From the NCBI GenBank assembly GCA_965613025.1, contig CBFDUE010000011.1, positions 1 through 46,038 on the forward strand: a stretch of 46,038 nt of DNA. Reading direction: 5' to 3'. This document shows, piece by piece, positions 35,447-42,994 of the stretch; the stretch's first letter is position 1; each line of letters begins with the position of its first letter. The notes beneath the pieces are model-generated. The model saw only the letters and a list, made by a program, of their open reading frames with translations, was not told the origin of the DNA and did no database searches. A program made the position numbers and the translations under genes. Source of the stretch: CAYTXJ01 sp965613025. Lineage in GTDB: Bacteria > Desulfobacterota > DSM-4660 > Desulfatiglandales > JALVMZ01.

Positions 35447-36507
35447 TTATCCCCCACACTTCTTAGTGCAAGCCCAACTGCAATGGCTGCCTGGGGTGCA
35501 ATATATTGTAAATAGTCTTTATCAAATCTTTTTTTATTTATTTGAAGTGACTTAAAAGGATTAAATATCTCTACTGGGATATCAATTTCTGTCTCTAAGT
35601 ACCTTAAAAGTCCTGGTATCCTACACGATCCTCCACAGAGATAGACCTTATCAATAGTTTCATCTGGATAAGTGCTATAGATAAAATCAATTGCTCTTTT
35701 AATCTCTTTTGACCATTCTGATACTACTGAGATAAAGACCTCTTTTATGACCTCTTTATTTTCTGTTTTCTTTCCCCCCAGTTTTATCATCTCTGCGTCT
35801 TCATAAGATATCTCCAATCTCTCCATAATTCCCTTTGTGATCTGATCTCCCCCGTAGGCGGAATCCCTTGTAAATATGGATACACCATCTTTTATGGTAT
35901 TAATAATTAGTTGATTTGCACCAATACTTACTATTGCATAACAGCCTGAGATATCTTCCATATTGATTTCAAATGCATTCTGTAAGGCAAATGCATCCAC
36001 ATCCATCACCACCGGATTTAATTTGGCACTTGATATAAGCTCCATATAGGCATCAATTATATCCTTTTTTGCAGCTACAACTATTACATCTCTTGTAGAA
36101 GGTGCCTCTTCACTTCCAATTTCTGGTGATTCTAATACCTCAAAGTCAATATTCACCTCTTTTAGGTCAAAAGGGATATACTGCTCGGCCTTTTCTGTGA
36201 TCTTACCTTCAAGGCCCTCTACGTCCTCTAACCCCACTGTGATCTTTTTTATTATCACTGAATATCCACTTACTGATATGGCCACATTTTTATTATTTAT
36301 CTTTAAGTTCTTAAATATATTTTTTATGGCTGAAGCTATAAGCTCCTGTTCCTTTGGATAACCTTCCTCAATTGAGTTAGGTGGAAGGAGAGTGATTCCT
36401 ATGTTTTTTAACTTTCTTCCCTTTTTCCCTTCTTCTAATTCAACCACCTTTATGGAAGATGAGCCGATATCCAAGCCAATGAGATTGGTAGATTTGGAAA
36501 ATAGCAT
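35443..36507 (-). CDS. pilM: Type IV pilus assembly protein PilM
   Basis: The 354-residue cytoplasmic actin-like ATPase recruits PilN. The phosphate-1 motif is LIGLDIGSSSIKVVEL, the central part contains YAIVSIGANQLIINTI and GGDQITKGI, and the adenosine motif is VYLCGGSCRIPGL. TAAGGAAATCTT precedes the ATG, so the stop codon of the upstream HTH gene forms part of the ribosome binding site. PilM is the innermost component of the pilMNOPQ alignment complex. Confidence 0.94.
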   Translation of the reverse strand: MLFSKSTNLIGLDIGSSSIKVVELEEGKKGRKLKNIGITLLPPNSIEEGYPKEQELIASAIKNIFKNLKINNKNVAISVSGYSVIIKKITVGLEDVEGLEGKITEKAEQYIPFDLKEVNIDFEVLESPEIGSEEAPSTRDVIVVAAKKDIIDAYMELISSAKLNPVVMDVDAFALQNAFEINMEDISGCYAIVSIGANQLIINTIKDGVSIFTRDSAYGGDQITKGIMERLEISYEDAEMIKLGGKKTENKEVIKEVFISVVSEWSKEIKRAIDFIYSTYPDETIDKVYLCGGSCRIPGLLRYLETEIDIPVEIFNPFKSLQINKKRFDKDYLQYIAPQAAIAVGLALRSVGDK

Positions 36508-36516
36508 AAGATTTCC

Positions 36517-36717
36517 TTAATCTTCAGGAAAGATCTTATCTTTATCAGAGAGTTTATAACCCAAGGCCAGAATTATCTTTCTTTTAGTTTCCATACGACA
36601 TCTCATTCCCTTCTCTACTCTGTCTATAGTAAGAGGGGAAACTCCTGCCTTCCTGGCAAGTTCGGCCTTACTCATCAATAACTCTTCTCTTATCTTTTTA
36701 ACCATATTTTGACCCAT
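36517..36717 (-). CDS. Small XRE-type HTH DNA-binding protein
   Basis: The 66-residue protein consists almost only of a helix-turn-helix (KIREELLMSKAELARKAGVS, then PLTIDRVEKG). I chose ATG 36717 because GGGAGG lies seven bases upstream. The frame extends to 36768 without another good site. It is the first gene of the pil operon, nine bases before pilM, behind the putative promoter. A small repressor in this position probably controls the operon and itself. It is not a toxin-antitoxin antitoxin by context, since no toxin gene is adjacent. Confidence 0.82.
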   Translation of the reverse strand: MGQNMVKKIREELLMSKAELARKAGVSPLTIDRVEKGMRCRMETKRKIILALGYKLSDKDKIFPED

Positions 36718-36736
36718 CTGTAAACCTCCCAATTTT

Positions 36737-36764
36737 ATTATGCTTATATTATTATATAAGTCAA
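36737..36764 (-). promoter_or_regulatory. Candidate promoter for the HTH-pil operon
   Basis: TTGACT (36764-36759, minus strand) and CATAAT (36742-36737) are separated by 16 bp, about 20 bases upstream of the HTH gene start. The surrounding 36720-36926 gap is very AT-rich and also drives the divergent lepB. It holds several alternating AT stretches suited to a repressor but no clear repeated operator. Confidence 0.5.
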
Positions 36765-36866
36765 GCAATTTTGATTAATTAAATTAAATTTATCATAAAA
36801 TAGATATATGTAGTAATTATAATTATTAAAAATACCACATATAGTATATCTATTTAGAAAATTTCC

Positions 36867-36895
36867 TTTACACTATGGTTATTTTGGATTACACA
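36867..36895 (+). promoter_or_regulatory. Weak candidate promoter for lepB
   Basis: TTTACA (36867-36872), a 17-bp spacer and TACACA (36890-36895) lie 31 bp before lepB. The -10 is a poor match, so this is only a suggestion. Confidence 0.25.
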
Positions 36896-36926
36896 ATATC
36901 ACCTTATTTTTATTTGGAGTAAGGAT

Positions 36927-37520
36927 ATGGAAAAGGGAGTAAAGAGAACAAAAGGAATTATTAGAGAGTATGTAGAAGCTGCAGTTATTGCAATTATTTT
37001 GGCCTTATTTATAAGGACATTTGTGGTTCAGGCCTTTAAGATCCCTTCAGGCTCTATGGAGCCTACACTTATGGTAGGGGATCATATTCTTGTAAATAAA
37101 TTTATCTATGGAGTGAAAATTCCATATATTGATAAGACCCTCATTCCTATATCCAGACCTAAGAGAGGGGATATTGTGGTATTTAAGTTTCCCATAGACA
37201 AAAAAAAGGACTTTATAAAACGTGTTATGGGATTACCAGGAGAGACCATAGAGATCGTGGGAAAGAAGATAATAGTTAATGGAAAACCCATAGAGGATAG
37301 ATATGGATACTATGATGATAATCCTAATAAGTTGACTCGCAGACGCTTCGGCCCTTTTAAGATTCCTGCTGATAAATACTTTGTAATGGGTGATAATAGA
37401 GATCATAGCTATGATAGCAGATATTGGGGATATGTGCCATTTAACTATATCAAAGGAAAGGCCTTTTTTATCTATTGGTCATGGCCCCACTGGAAGAGAT
37501 CTCTGCATCCCATTTCATAG
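36927..37520 (+). CDS. lepB: Signal peptidase I
   Basis: The protein has 197 residues. One transmembrane helix (about 14-35) is followed by the catalytic Ser43 in IPSGSMEPTL and the general-base Lys98 in DFIKRVMGLPGE. The box D motif VMGDNRDHSYDSRYWG is intact. The enzyme removes signal peptides from Sec- and Tat-exported pre-proteins on the outer face of the inner membrane. The small size with one helix is the usual form in many non-enteric bacteria. The last 49 bp overlap the convergent Nudix gene. The gene is divergent from the pil operon. Confidence 0.96.
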   Translation: MEKGVKRTKGIIREYVEAAVIAIILALFIRTFVVQAFKIPSGSMEPTLMVGDHILVNKFIYGVKIPYIDKTLIPISRPKRGDIVVFKFPIDKKKDFIKRVMGLPGETIEIVGKKIIVNGKPIEDRYGYYDDNPNKLTRRRFGPFKIPADKYFVMGDNRDHSYDSRYWGYVPFNYIKGKAFFIYWSWPHWKRSLHPIS

Positions 37521-37939
37521 CATCTTATTGCCCTGTATATTATCTTTTTAAGATCTTGTGAAATATCAAAATCTTTTACCATCCAGAAAGATAAGAAGAT
37601 AGCATCTTCAATATCTGAAGAGGGAATCACCTCACCTCCTCTTATTATCCCCCAATAGTCAATTATTACATAATGGAATCTTATTCTGCCCTGAGGATCC
37701 TTTTTAATATTTTGATAGATATCCACAAGTCCTTTTATCTCCACCTCAAGAGCAGTCTCTTCCATAATCTCTCTCAATAGGGCATCCTCAAGGCTTTCTC
37801 CAATTTCAACTACACCTCCTGGAATGGACCATTTCCCTTTTGAAGGTTCATTCTTTCTCTTAACTAAAAGCAACTCCTCTTCTTTAAATAGGATTCCTCC
37901 CACTGCCACTATGGGTTGCTCTGGATAGATACGTTTCAC
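37472..37939 (-). CDS. Nudix hydrolase
   Basis: The protein has about 155 residues. The Nudix box is complete: GGVVEIGESLEDALLREI followed by MEETALEV, with the Mg-binding REIMEE. IPGGVVEIGE and LVKRKNEPSKGKWSIPGG are typical of ADP-ribose or nucleotide-sugar pyrophosphatase-like members. The substrate cannot be assigned. The start is uncertain: GTG 37939 has AGGTG six bases upstream, and GTG 37948 lies within that site. The 3' end runs 49 bp into lepB on the opposite strand. Confidence 0.85.
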   Translation of the reverse strand: MKRIYPEQPIVAVGGILFKEEELLLVKRKNEPSKGKWSIPGGVVEIGESLEDALLREIMEETALEVEIKGLVDIYQNIKKDPQGRIRFHYVIIDYWGIIRGGEVIPSSDIEDAIFLSFWMVKDFDISQDLKKIIYRAIRCYEMGCRDLFQWGHDQ

Positions 37940-37962
37940 TAAATACACCTATATATAAAAAT

Positions 37963-37991
37963 TTTATCTTGTAAACTAATAGAGATATAAT
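37963..37991 (+). promoter_or_regulatory. Candidate promoter for the POR gene
   Basis: A perfect TATAAT (37986-37991) lies 35 bp before the POR start, with TTTATC (37963-37968) 17 bp upstream as a weak -35. Confidence 0.35.
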
Positions 37992-38026
37992 TAAACTACC
38001 CTAATTAAATTTTCAAGGAGGCCTGT

Positions 38027-41000
38027 ATGGATAATGGAACAAAGACTATGGAAGGCAATGAGGCCGCTGCATATGTGGCATATGCCATGAGTGAAGTGGC
38101 TGCTATATATCCGATCACTCCTTCAAGCAGCATGGGAGAGTATTGTGATGAATGGGCCGCAAAGGGAAGAAAAAACATATTTGGCCAGCCCCTAAAGGTG
38201 GTAGAGATGCAATCAGAGGCAGGGGCTGCAGGAGCTGTTCATGGGGCATTGGCAGCGGGTGCCCTTGCAACCACATTTACTGCATCTCAAGGCCTACTTT
38301 TAATGATACCCAATATGTATAAGATTGGAGGTGAACTTCTGCCTGGTGTCTTCCATGTATCGGCCAGGGCAGTAGCAACCCATGCCCTTTCCATATTTGG
38401 AGATCATTCAGATATAAATTCTGTTAGGAACACCGGTTTTGCACTTCTTGCCTCTGCTTCTGTTCAAGAGGTAATGGATCTTGCTTTAGTTTCGCATCTT
38501 TCTAGCATCAGATCAAGTGTTCCTTTTTTACATTTCTTTGATGGATTTAGAACATCCAGCGAGATACAAAAGATACACACAATCCCCTATGATGAGATGG
38601 CAAAGATTGTGGATTGGGAAAGTATTGAACACTTTAGAAGCAGATGTATGAATCCTGAATATCCCCAATTGAGGGGAACAGCACAGAATCCTGATATCTT
38701 TTTCCAGAACAGAGAAGCATGTAATCCCTATTATTTTTCTGTTCCCTATATCGTTCAAGAAGAGATGGAAAAGGTAAGTGAATTAGTTGGAAGAAGCTAT
38801 AACCTCTTTGATTATGTGGGTGATCCTGAAGCAGAGAGAATCATTGTATCTATGGCATCCAGTTGTGATGTGATAGAAGAGACAGTAAATTATCTCTTAA
38901 AACAAGGCGAAAGAGTAGGTCTTATAAAGGTTCGATTATATCTTCCTTTCTCTAAGGAGCATTTTCTACAGGTGCTTCCTTCATCTACTAAAAAAGTGGC
39001 AGTGCTTGATAGAACAAAATCACCTGGTGCACTTGGAGAACCACTATATCAGGACATTTGCACTGCTATTAAAGAGGGAAGAGATGATGAGATTGATGTA
39101 GTGGGCGGCAGATACGGGCTTGGAAGTAAGGACTTCACCCCCTCTATGGTAAAGGCCATATATGATAATCTCAAGGGTAAGAATCCTAAGAACCATTTTA
39201 CAGTAGGGATTAAAGATGATGTCACATTCACTTCTTTAAGGGTGGATGAAGAGATTGATACCTCTCCTCCAGGGACCATAAGATGTAAGTTTTGGGGACT
39301 TGGGGCGGATGGAACAGTTGGTGCAAATAAGAACTCAATAAAGATAATCGGCGAAAATACAGACCTATATGCTCAGGGATATTTTGCATATGATGCAAAA
39401 AAATCTGGTGGAATTACCATATCACATCTGAGATTCTCACCCCATCCAATAAAATCTCCCTATCTGGTTACAAAGGCAGACTTTATTGCATGTCATAACC
39501 CCTCCTTTGTAAAGAGTTATGATATCTTAGAGGGGATAAAAGAGGGGGGAACCTTTCTTCTAAACTCTCCATGGAGCTTAGAGGATATGGAAAGGGAGCT
39601 ACCTCCGCATATGAAAAGGACTATCGCGTCTAAGAAGCTCAAGTTTTATAATATTGATGCTGTAAAGATAGCACAAGAACTGGGCTTAGGGGGAAGGATA
39701 AATATCATAATGCAGGCTGCATTCTTTAAGATAACAGAGGTAATTCCTATTGATGAGGCCATAAGTCTTATTAAAGATGCTATTCGAAAGACATACGGTA
39801 AAAAAGGAGATGAAATTGTAAGAATGAATACAGAGGCCGTAGATAGGGCATTAGATGCTATTGAAGAAATAGATGTGCCAAGCTCATGGGAAAGAACTGA
39901 GCTGGATATCTATTTTAAAGCAGAGGAAGAGCCAGAATTTGTGCAAAAAGTTATGAGACCTATGCTTATGCAAAAAGGGGATAGCCTCCCAGTAAGCTAT
40001 TTTAGCCCAGACGGTATATTCCCTACAGCCACCACCCAATATGAAAAGAGGGGTGTTGCTATTAATGTTCCTGAATGGATCCCTGAAAACTGTATCCAGT
40101 GTAATCAATGCTCATTTGTATGTCCTCATGCAGCGATAAGACCTGTGCTTGCAAAACCAGAAGATCTTAAAGATGCGCCATCGGATTTTGTGGTCCTGGA
40201 TGCAAAGGGTAAAGAGCTTCAAGGACTTAAGTTCAGAATTCAGATAAGTCCCCTGGATTGTACAGGCTGTGGAAGCTGTGTGGAGGTCTGCCCTGCTAAG
40301 AAAAAGGCACTGGTTATGAAACCGCTTCAGAGTCAGATTCCAAAAGAGGTGGAAAATCACCGTTTTTCCCTTACCCTTCCTGAAATAGAGGTTCCCATGC
40401 CTCCTACATCTGTTAAAGGTTCACAATTTAGAAGACCCCTTTTTGAATTCTCTGGTGCATGTGCAGGATGCGGAGAGACACCCTATATAAAGCTTATTAC
40501 TCAGCTATTTGGAGACAGGATGATCATTGCCAATGCCACAGGCTGTAGCTCCATATATGGAGGCTCAGCCCCCAGTTGTCCTTATACGGTAAATGATAAG
40601 GGATTTGGTCCTGCCTGGGCAAATAGCCTGTTTGAAGATAATGCAGAATTTGGTTTTGGAATTGAATTAGGGGTTTCGCAGAGAAGAGAAAGGCTAAAGG
40701 AATTTGTCCAGGAAGCCATAGAGAGCGATATATCAGAAGAGTTAAGGGAGATCCTTTCTGAGTGGATAAGAAACTTCTATGATGGAGAAAGGACTAAGGA
40801 GTTAAGATTTAAGATAGAAGATCTTATCCATGATGAGATTGTCAGAAGAGGTGATTCCACCCCTCCTGTGCTATACAGTATCCTTAATATGACAGATTAT
40901 ATCACTAAAAAGTCCATCTGGATTATAGGTGGAGACGGCTGGGCCTATGATATAGGTTTTGGAGGGCTTGATCATGTACTTGCCATGGGAAGGGATGTAA

Positions 41001-41548
41001 ATCTCTTAGTTTTGGATACTGAAGTGTATTCCAATACAGGTGGACAATCCTCTAAGTCCACACCTACAGGAGCGGTCGCTAAGTTTGCCTCTTCAGGTAA
41101 GCCTTTTAGAAAGAAGGATCTTGGAAGGATGGCCATGACATATGGGTATGTCTATGTGGCTTCAGTGGCTATGGGTGCCAATAAGAACCAGTTATTAAAG
41201 GCTATTGTGGAAGCAGAAAGCTATAGAGGCCCCTCACTTATTATTGCCTATGCCCCTTGTATAAATCATGGTATAGATATGGGAAAAAGCCAGGAAGAGG
41301 AAAAGAGGGCTGTGGAGTGTGGCTATTGGATCCTGTATCGCTTTGATCCAAGAAGGGCAGAGAAGGGAGAAAATCCATTTGTGCTGGACTCCAAGGATCC
41401 TAAGGGTGACTTTAGAGAATTCCTAATGGGTGAGATAAGATTTTCTGCTCTTACAAGAACATTTCCTGACAAGGCAGAAGAGCTGTTTAAAAAGGCGGAA
41501 AAAGAGGTAATGGAAAGATTTAACCTCTATAAGCATCTTGCAGCATAA
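38027..41548 (+). CDS. nifJ: Pyruvate:ferredoxin (flavodoxin) oxidoreductase, single-chain
   Basis: The 1173-residue homodimeric POR oxidises pyruvate and CoA to acetyl-CoA and CO2 while reducing ferredoxin, and can run in reverse. Domain I begins MDNGTKTMEGNEAAAYVAYA with IYPITPSSSMGE. The gamma-like domain starts near 420 (KFWGLGADGTVGANKNSIK). Two ferredoxin 4Fe-4S sites are at C689 (CIQCNQCSFVCP) and C745 (CTGCGSCVEVCP). The proximal cluster uses C812 and C815 (GACAGCGETP). The thiamin diphosphate motif GDGWAYDIGFGG is near 969 and ends VYSNTGGQ. CoA-domain and TPP-domain signatures are intact and the length is typical. AAGGAGG precedes the ATG. It is followed by a hairpin before cobT. 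Confidence 0.97.
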   Translation: MDNGTKTMEGNEAAAYVAYAMSEVAAIYPITPSSSMGEYCDEWAAKGRKNIFGQPLKVVEMQSEAGAAGAVHGALAAGALATTFTASQGLLLMIPNMYKIGGELLPGVFHVSARAVATHALSIFGDHSDINSVRNTGFALLASASVQEVMDLALVSHLSSIRSSVPFLHFFDGFRTSSEIQKIHTIPYDEMAKIVDWESIEHFRSRCMNPEYPQLRGTAQNPDIFFQNREACNPYYFSVPYIVQEEMEKVSELVGRSYNLFDYVGDPEAERIIVSMASSCDVIEETVNYLLKQGERVGLIKVRLYLPFSKEHFLQVLPSSTKKVAVLDRTKSPGALGEPLYQDICTAIKEGRDDEIDVVGGRYGLGSKDFTPSMVKAIYDNLKGKNPKNHFTVGIKDDVTFTSLRVDEEIDTSPPGTIRCKFWGLGADGTVGANKNSIKIIGENTDLYAQGYFAYDAKKSGGITISHLRFSPHPIKSPYLVTKADFIACHNPSFVKSYDILEGIKEGGTFLLNSPWSLEDMERELPPHMKRTIASKKLKFYNIDAVKIAQELGLGGRINIIMQAAFFKITEVIPIDEAISLIKDAIRKTYGKKGDEIVRMNTEAVDRALDAIEEIDVPSSWERTELDIYFKAEEEPEFVQKVMRPMLMQKGDSLPVSYFSPDGIFPTATTQYEKRGVAINVPEWIPENCIQCNQCSFVCPHAAIRPVLAKPEDLKDAPSDFVVLDAKGKELQGLKFRIQISPLDCTGCGSCVEVCPAKKKALVMKPLQSQIPKEVENHRFSLTLPEIEVPMPPTSVKGSQFRRPLFEFSGACAGCGETPYIKLITQLFGDRMIIANATGCSSIYGGSAPSCPYTVNDKGFGPAWANSLFEDNAEFGFGIELGVSQRRERLKEFVQEAIESDISEELREILSEWIRNFYDGERTKELRFKIEDLIHDEIVRRGDSTPPVLYSILNMTDYITKKSIWIIGGDGWAYDIGFGGLDHVLAMGRDVNLLVLDTEVYSNTGGQSSKSTPTGAVAKFASSGKPFRKKDLGRMAMTYGYVYVASVAMGANKNQLLKAIVEAESYRGPSLIIAYAPCINHGIDMGKSQEEEKRAVECGYWILYRFDPRRAEKGENPFVLDSKDPKGDFREFLMGEIRFSALTRTFPDKAEELFKKAEKEVMERFNLYKHLAA

Positions 41549-41574
41549 GCATATTATGAATCCTGTAAAGACAT

Positions 41575-41607
41575 TAAGAGGCCCAAAATCTCTAAAAGGG
41601 CCTCTTA
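41575..41607 (+). terminator. Hairpin between POR gene and cobT
   Basis: TAAGAGGCCC (41575-41584) and GGGCCTCTTA (41598-41607) are perfect reverse complements with a 13-nt loop. No run of T follows, only TCTTATAAAG, so intrinsic termination would be weak. The cobT ribosome binding site (GGGAGG) lies just downstream and is left free. Confidence 0.55.
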
Positions 41608-41629
41608 TCTTATAAAGGGAGGTATTGAC

Positions 41630-42679
41630 ATGCTCAAAGAGACCATAGAGAAAATAAGACCGGTAGACCAGCTTTGGATTGAAAGGGCCAGAAATAGGCT
41701 TAACTCACTTACAAAGCCTGTTGGTAGCTTGGGAAGGCTTGAAGAGTTTGCAGCTCAAGTAGTGGCAATAAGACAACAGGAGATGCCAACTTTGTCAAAA
41801 AAGGCCATATTTACCTTTGCGGCAGATCATGGAATTACTGAAGAGGGTGTCTCTGCCTATCCAAAGGAGGTTACAGCCCAGATGGTATTTAATTTCTTAA
41901 ACGGAGGAGCAGGAATCAATGTGCTCTCCAGACATGCAGGAGCAGATGTGGTGGTTGTGGATGTAGGGGTGGATTATGATTTTGGAGACCTTCCAGGCCT
42001 TAAAATAATGAAGATAAGATATGGCACTCAAAATTTCCTAAAAGGCAGTGCAATGGAAAGGGAAGAGGCAGTAAAGGCTTTGGAGACAGGAATTGAGCTT
42101 TCAGATGAATATGCCTTAAAAGGATACGATATATTGGGAACAGGTGATATGGGAATAGGAAATACCACCCCTTCAAGTGCAATAGCTGCTGTCTATACCA
42201 AAAATCCTATTAAAAGAATCACTGGAAGGGGAACAGGCATTAGTGATGATAAGCTTAAGAGAAAGATTGAAGTTATTGAAAGAGCTATAAATATTCACAA
42301 TCCTGATCCCAAAGATCCTATAGGTGTGCTAAGTAAGGTAGGGGGGCTTGAAATTGGTGCAATTGCAGGGCTGATATTGGGTGCATCTAAAAATAGGATT
42401 CCTGTGGTGATAGATGGCTTTATCTCCACAGCAGGTGCGCTCATTGCCCATGCCTTATGCCCTTATGTAAAAGATTATATGTTTGCATCCCATTGTTCAG
42501 CAGAGTCAGGTCATAGAGACATGCTTGAGTATCTGGGCCTTAGACCCATTTTGGATATGGATATGAGACTGGGAGAGGGAACAGGTGCCGCTCTTGGTAT
42601 ATGGCTTGTAGAAGCTGGTGTAAGGATATATAATGAGATGGCCACCTTTGAAGAGGCAGGGGTATCTGATGCATTATGA
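41630..42679 (+). CDS. cobT: Nicotinate-nucleotide--dimethylbenzimidazole phosphoribosyltransferase
   Basis: The 349-residue enzyme makes alpha-ribazole phosphate, the lower-ligand nucleotide of cobalamin, from nicotinate mononucleotide and 5,6-dimethylbenzimidazole or a related base. Signatures are LTKPVGSLGRLEEFA, TFAADHGITEEGVSAYPKEV, NGGAGINVL, DILGTGDMGIGNTTPSSAI, FASHCSAESGH and MRLGEGTGAALG with the catalytic glutamate. The length is standard. GGGAGG precedes the ATG. No other cobalamin genes adjoin it. It could supply cofactor for the class II RNR in this window. The stop codon lies inside a hairpin. Confidence 0.96.
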   Translation: MLKETIEKIRPVDQLWIERARNRLNSLTKPVGSLGRLEEFAAQVVAIRQQEMPTLSKKAIFTFAADHGITEEGVSAYPKEVTAQMVFNFLNGGAGINVLSRHAGADVVVVDVGVDYDFGDLPGLKIMKIRYGTQNFLKGSAMEREEAVKALETGIELSDEYALKGYDILGTGDMGIGNTTPSSAIAAVYTKNPIKRITGRGTGISDDKLKRKIEVIERAINIHNPDPKDPIGVLSKVGGLEIGAIAGLILGASKNRIPVVIDGFISTAGALIAHALCPYVKDYMFASHCSAESGHRDMLEYLGLRPILDMDMRLGEGTGAALGIWLVEAGVRIYNEMATFEEAGVSDAL

Positions 42680-42704
42680 GAGCTTTGAAAAATTCAAAGC
42701 TCTC
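42678..42704 (+). terminator. 12-bp hairpin at the end of cobT
   Basis: GAGAGCTTTGAA (42678-42689) and TTCAAAGCTCTC (42693-42704) are exact reverse complements around AAA. The stem begins inside the cobT TGA stop. It is followed by A-rich rather than T-rich sequence, so it is more likely a 3'-end stabiliser or a weak terminator than a strong intrinsic one. Confidence 0.55.
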
Positions 42705-42727
42705 AGAAAAAAGCTGTAAATGGAATC

Positions 42728-42786
42728 TGTCATTGCGAAGCAATCTATAAAAGGTATGAGATTGCTTCGCTTCGCTCGCAATGACA
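42728..42786. repeat. Palindromic REP/MITE-like repeat (TGTCATTGCGA...AGCAATCT)
   Basis: The left arm TGTCATTGCGAAGCAATCT (42728-42746) and the right arm at 42759-42786 are inverted copies. The right arm reads, in reverse complement, TGTCATTGCGA, then a 9-nt insertion GCGAAGCGA, then AGCAATCT. This sequence type is a dispersed palindromic repeat that recurs in many anaerobic bacterial genomes. Only one copy is in this window. Its mobility cannot be judged. Confidence 0.65.
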
Positions 42787-42907
42787 GGGGTCTGGTCTCC
42801 GACCCGGAGGGAGGTATAACCCCCAGTGTAAAAAGGGGTTATGCAAAGATCTCAATGCTGAATAGGAAATTAGCTGAAAATAGAGATTCTTTGCAGGAGA
42901 TGATTAT
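42787..42907. repeat. Repeat-derived spacer with short palindromes
   Basis: After the palindromic repeat, GGGTC (42788-42792) and GACCC (42801-42805) form a small inverted pair, and ATAACCCC (42816-42823) pairs with GGGGTTAT (42835-42842) over an 11-nt loop. The segment is more GC-rich than its surroundings and resembles repeat debris. A weak 63-codon frame (42720-42911) crosses it and is not considered a gene. Confidence 0.4.
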
Positions 42908-42994
42908 GTGAAATTTGTAAATTCAGATGGGGTGAGGGAAGACTCTTTGACCGACCAATTAATACATACAAAAAAAGAGCACGGGAGAAAACCT

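Noticed and set aside
36517..36768. HTH protein as antitoxin of a toxin-antitoxin pair
   Set aside because: There is no small partner gene on either side. The neighbours are pilM and a divergent signal peptidase.
42720..42911. 63-codon frame between cobT and the VKOR gene
   Set aside because: It is made largely of the palindromic repeat and hairpin sequence, shows no protein family features, and has no good ribosome binding site.
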